NCBI GenBank assembly: GCA_963803755.1
Contig: CAWDNP010000010.1
Coordinates: 62,001 to 126,000 of the forward strand
DNA length: 64,000 bases
Source: CAVUPF01 sp963803755
Lineage (GTDB): Bacteria > Actinomycetota > Thermoleophilia > Solirubrobacterales > 70-9
Reading direction: 5' to 3'
A model generated the notes under the pieces. The model saw only the letters and a program-made list of their open reading frames with translations. It was not told the origin of the DNA and made no database searches. A program made the position numbers and the translations under genes. This document shows positions 61,376 through 64,000 of this stretch, in pieces (the stretch's first letter is position 1; the number at the start of each line of letters is the position of its first letter).

Positions 61376-62940
61376 TCAGCCGCGCATGCCCAGGCGGCGC
61401 TTCAGATCGCGGGCGTTGAACGCCTGGACGAGCCGCCCCACCAGGTTGCGGCGGGCGCTGGTGTAGGGGTACCAGGTGGGTTCGCGCTTGCCGCCGAAGC
61501 GGGTGATCACCAGGGACTCCGAGCGGCAGTACTTCTTGATTCCCGGCTCGCCGTGGCGGAATCCGATCCCCGACTGCTTCCAGCCCCCGAACGGCACGTC
61601 GGAGGAGAGGTAGTTGACGAGCACGTCGTTGACGTTGACCGAGCCGCACTCGACCCTCCGCGCCACCCGTTCGGCCCGCTCCCGCTCGCCGAACACCGAT
61701 GCTGCGAGCCCGTAGCGGCTTTCGTTAGCGAGCCGCAGGGCCTCCTCGGAGTCGCGCACCTTCATCACCCCGACCACGGGGCCGAAGGTCTCCTCACGCA
61801 TCACCTTCATCGAGTGATCGACATCGACCAAGACGGTCGGCTCGAAATAATCGCCGGGGCCCTCGGCCCGCTTTCCCCCGGTCAGCGCCCTGGCGCCGCT
61901 GGCGAGCGCATCGCCTACGTGCTCCTCGACGATCGCGGTCTGGTTTGGCGAGGTCATTGCGCCGACGTCCTTGCCGAAGCGGCGGTCATCGGCTCCCTGT
62001 CGCAGCTTGCCGACCTCCGCCACCAGCTTGCCGACGAACTCGTCATAGACCGGATCCTCGACGTAGATCCGCTCTACCGACATGCAGACCTGCCCGGAGT
62101 TCATCATCGCGCCCCAGGCCCCGGCGTTGGCGGCGCGGTCGATGTCGGCGTCGGCGAGGACGATCATTGGGTCCTTGCCACCCAGCTCGAGGCTGACCGG
62201 GGTAAGCGTCTCGGCGGCGCGGGCCATCACCTTGCGCCCGGTGCGGTCTGAGCCGGTGAACTGGACGAAGTCGACCCCGTCGATAAGGGCTTCGCCGGTC
62301 TCGCCGAGGCCCTGCACGCAGTCAAGGACGTCGGGTCCACCGATCTCCTCCTTCCACGCCTCCACCACCTCGGCCAGCCCCAGCGGGGTGAACTCTGACG
62401 GCTTGATCACCACCGCCGCGCCCGCCTGCATCGCCGGGATCGCGTCACCCAGGGCCAGGATCAGGGGGAAGTTCCAAGGGCTGATGATCCCGACCACCGG
62501 GTGGGGTCGGTACTGGATTCGCAGCTTCTTTGAAGCAAGCAGCGGGGTGTGCGGGCGGACGCTCTCCTCACCGATGAACTTCGCCGCCCTAGTCCCGTAG
62601 AAGTTGATTAGATCGGCGAGGTAGGCCGGCTCATTGGAAGCGTCGGCGCGGACCTTGCCGGTCTCCAGCTGCATCGTGTCCAGCACCCGGTCGGTGTTGT
62701 CGAGCAGCCAGTCGCGCAGCTTCCCGAGCCAGCGGTAGCGCCCCTCGATCCCGATCGCCTCCCACTCGGGCTGGTTGGCGCGTACTCGGGCGACGGTCTC
62801 TGCGACAGCCTGCGGGGGGTCGATCGCCACGGTGGCGATCAGGCCGCCAGTAGCCGGGTTGTGGACCCGAGACGATCCGTGCCGGCGACGTTTACCGCGT
62901 CGGTCGTCTTGGTGCTCGTCCCCACGGTCGCACTCTCCAC
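61376..62940 (-). CDS. aldehyde dehydrogenase (succinate-semialdehyde-type), possible N-terminal frameshift
   Basis: About 520 residues of NAD(P)-dependent aldehyde dehydrogenase. Catalytic glutamate in VSLELGGKDPMIVL and cysteine in MNSGQVCMSVERIYV; the cofactor loop is VQFTGSDRTGRKVM, and the C-terminal EETFGPVVGVMKV is typical. The N-terminal frame reads Arg/His-rich; one base missing near 62866-62872 would instead join a natural start (GTG 62940, MESATVGTSTKTTDAVNVAG) to RVHNPATGGLIATV. GTG 62940 has a GGGAG site. The closest type is succinate-semialdehyde dehydrogenase, but substrate is open. It is transcribed toward metH, whose riboswitch lies between them. Confidence 0.82.
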
Positions 62941-63007
62941 TGGGCACTCCCTTCCTCGACAGCGTTGGCTGGTCAGCCAACTGTACCCCGCCGGCGCGAT
63001 TCGCCGG

Positions 63008-63737
63008 CTATTGGCCGCGTCGCTTCTGCCTGCCGATTTCGACCACTTCGCCGCTGTTTGTGACGATGGTGTTAGGCGGCACGCTTGAGATCCCCACCGC
63101 GAAGGACCCGCCCGCCGCGATGCCGCCGGCGGTCTGCGCTTTGGCGACGCCGTTGAGGCCGCCGTTGATCCTGTAGAGAATGGTGTAGTGCCCGGCCTTG
63201 ACTGCGGTCAGCTTCCATATCGCCTCGGCACTGACGCCGGGCCTCAGCGGGCCGAAGTCGAAGGTCTTTGAGTTCGCGGTCTGGGTACCGCCGGGTTCTG
63301 AGGAGCCGGCCAGCTTCGGGAAGTGTTCCGCCAGCACCCAGACCGGCCGGTCTGGGTTGGTGAGGCCGGGCTGGGGATCGCGGATGCCGAAGGGCAGCGA
63401 GGAGGCCTGTCCCTCCCCCCCCGCGATCGAAGACGGTCACGGTGAGTGCCGGGATCGTCTTGGCGCCCGTGTTGCGCACGCCGAGCTGCAGGAGTGAGGT
63501 CTGGGCGAGCCTCTGCGCGGTCGGGAACCTCGCGTTTACGACTTGCACCCTGTAGGTGGCAGCCTCAGCCTGGTTAGTGTTCGAGGAGGAGCCGCCGCAG
63601 GCGGCGAGCAGCGCCGCCACGGCCACGGCGGCAACCCCGGCCACGGCGGCTCGTAGGCGGATGCGCCGGGAATTTGGTCCGGTCCCCCGCAAAGCGGGCG
63701 GAACATACCACGGAGGTTTGCCTGCACTCAGGTGCAT
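63008..63737 (-). CDS. lipoprotein, frameshifted in a G run
   Basis: About 243 residues after correction. From ATG 63737 there is a signal peptide with lipobox LLAAC (Cys47) followed by GGSSSNTNQAEA and a beta-type domain up to VTVFDRGG. The frame then changes near 63415-63423, where the run has eight Gs and seven would keep the frame; it continues SSLPFGIRDPQPGLTNPDRPVWVLAEHFP, SVSAEAIWKLTAVKAGHYTILYRINGGLNG and ends at EVVEIGRQKRRGQ. The mature protein would be a secreted beta-sandwich on the membrane. Role unknown. Confidence 0.75.
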
Positions 63738-63863
63738 TTGCGGTCGGCGATCGGGTTAGCCGGATCTCAACACTCGTGTAACGGTTGGCGCCCAGTCGTC
63801 CCATAGACTCAGGCCACTGAGCAGATCGCTGCGCGCATGCGGCGCCGCTCATCGGAGGAGCAG
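63738..63863. other. divergent promoter gap before yrbE
   Basis: About 126 bases between the lipoprotein start and the YrbE/MlaE start. A -10-like CATAGACT near 63800-63812 and the ribosome site GGAGGAG before ATG 63864 are the only signals seen. Confidence 0.45.
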
Positions 63864-64000
63864 ATGGTCAGATCTACGGTAGACAGGGCGTTCCTGCCCG
63901 CAAAGTCCCTGTTCGAGCAGGTGGGGGAATTGATGATCCTCACCGCGAAGACGATCGGCTCCGCCGTGCGCCCGCCCTACCCCTACGGGGAGGAGTTCAT
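63864..64000 (+). CDS. MlaE/YrbE-family ABC transporter permease, N-terminal part
   Basis: The window ends 45 codons into this gene. The visible sequence contains FEQVGELMILTAKTIGSAVRPPYPYGEEF, which matches the start of YrbE/MlaE permeases (VGELxxLTxKTxxxxxRPPYPY). These permeases belong to MCE/Mla-type lipid transport systems, so an mce operon probably continues beyond the edge. ATG 63864 has a strong GGAGGAG site. Confidence 0.85.
   Translation, partial: MVRSTVDRAFLPAKSLFEQVGELMILTAKTIGSAVRPPYPYGEEF

Noticed and set aside
1..64000. tRNA, rRNA or CRISPR arrays
   Set aside because: No cloverleaf-like tRNA with GGTTCRANTCC arms, no rRNA-like block and no regularly spaced repeats were found by eye.

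Overview
This window is high-GC actinobacterial DNA. The mix of families suggests Thermoleophilia/Solirubrobacterales or a close relative: a DUF2600 terpene cyclase, a DUF4349 protein behind an ECF sigma factor, a coproheme-type HemQ, a short DUF4235/holin-X/DUF3618 operon, F420-type and MCE-type genes, and lineage-style secreted hypotheticals. That placement is inferred from gene content; no rRNA, tRNA, CRISPR array or replication origin was seen. NTGA stop/start overlaps and GTG/TTG starts are common.

Layout. 1-7.1 kb: end of a hypothetical gene, a frameshifted MMPL exporter, a secreted protein, a TetR-C-like protein, and a minus-strand uppS/DUF2600 terpenoid pair with two near-identical promoter-like sequences on either side. 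7.99-10.33 kb: an IS66-family element with both ends and an 8-bp target duplication, a frameshifted transposase and two passenger genes. 10.5-17.7 kb: a secreted glycosidase, superoxide dismutase, a rubredoxin-GMC oxidoreductase pair, LemA with a DUF3137-like partner, a Nudix hydrolase, and an ECF sigma/DUF4349 pair. 17.7-24.3 kb: biotin synthesis, bioB-bioF-bioD on the minus strand and bioA further on, separated by an opposite-strand marR-MFS efflux operon. bioA carries five single-base indels and bioF one. 24.4-36 kb: GGDEF protein, AlkA-like glycosylase, enoyl-CoA hydratase, a 70-residue biotinyl carrier, GT2, glycerol kinase, acyltransferase, lactonase-like MBL, SDRs and an F420-type reductase, a methyltransferase and membrane proteins.

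36.8-48.3 kb: SixA, then a CoA-thioester catabolic block (two acyl-CoA dehydrogenases, hydratase, carboxyltransferase, BKACE, CaiB, MerR), an SDR, a nitrilase-TetR operon with a palindromic operator, and three small membrane-associated proteins. 48.3-53.3 kb: DegV, a 316-bp transposase-less insertion with 8-bp duplications in a divergent promoter, then iron-sulfur/heme genes (IscA/ErpA, Grx4, BolA, ferredoxin reductase, HemQ). 53.3-64 kb: a polytopic protein with a phosphoesterase-like ectodomain, a GT4-flippase-like fusion, metH behind a SAM riboswitch, an aldehyde dehydrogenase, a lipoprotein, and the start of a YrbE/MlaE permease.

Two themes cut across the window. Biotin runs through it (synthesis genes, a stand-alone biotinyl carrier, a biotin-dependent carboxyltransferase), although the biotin carboxylase subunit is not here. 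Single-base frameshifts are frequent (about 14 in nine or ten genes), several in G or C runs, so consensus error must be excluded before calling pseudogenes.
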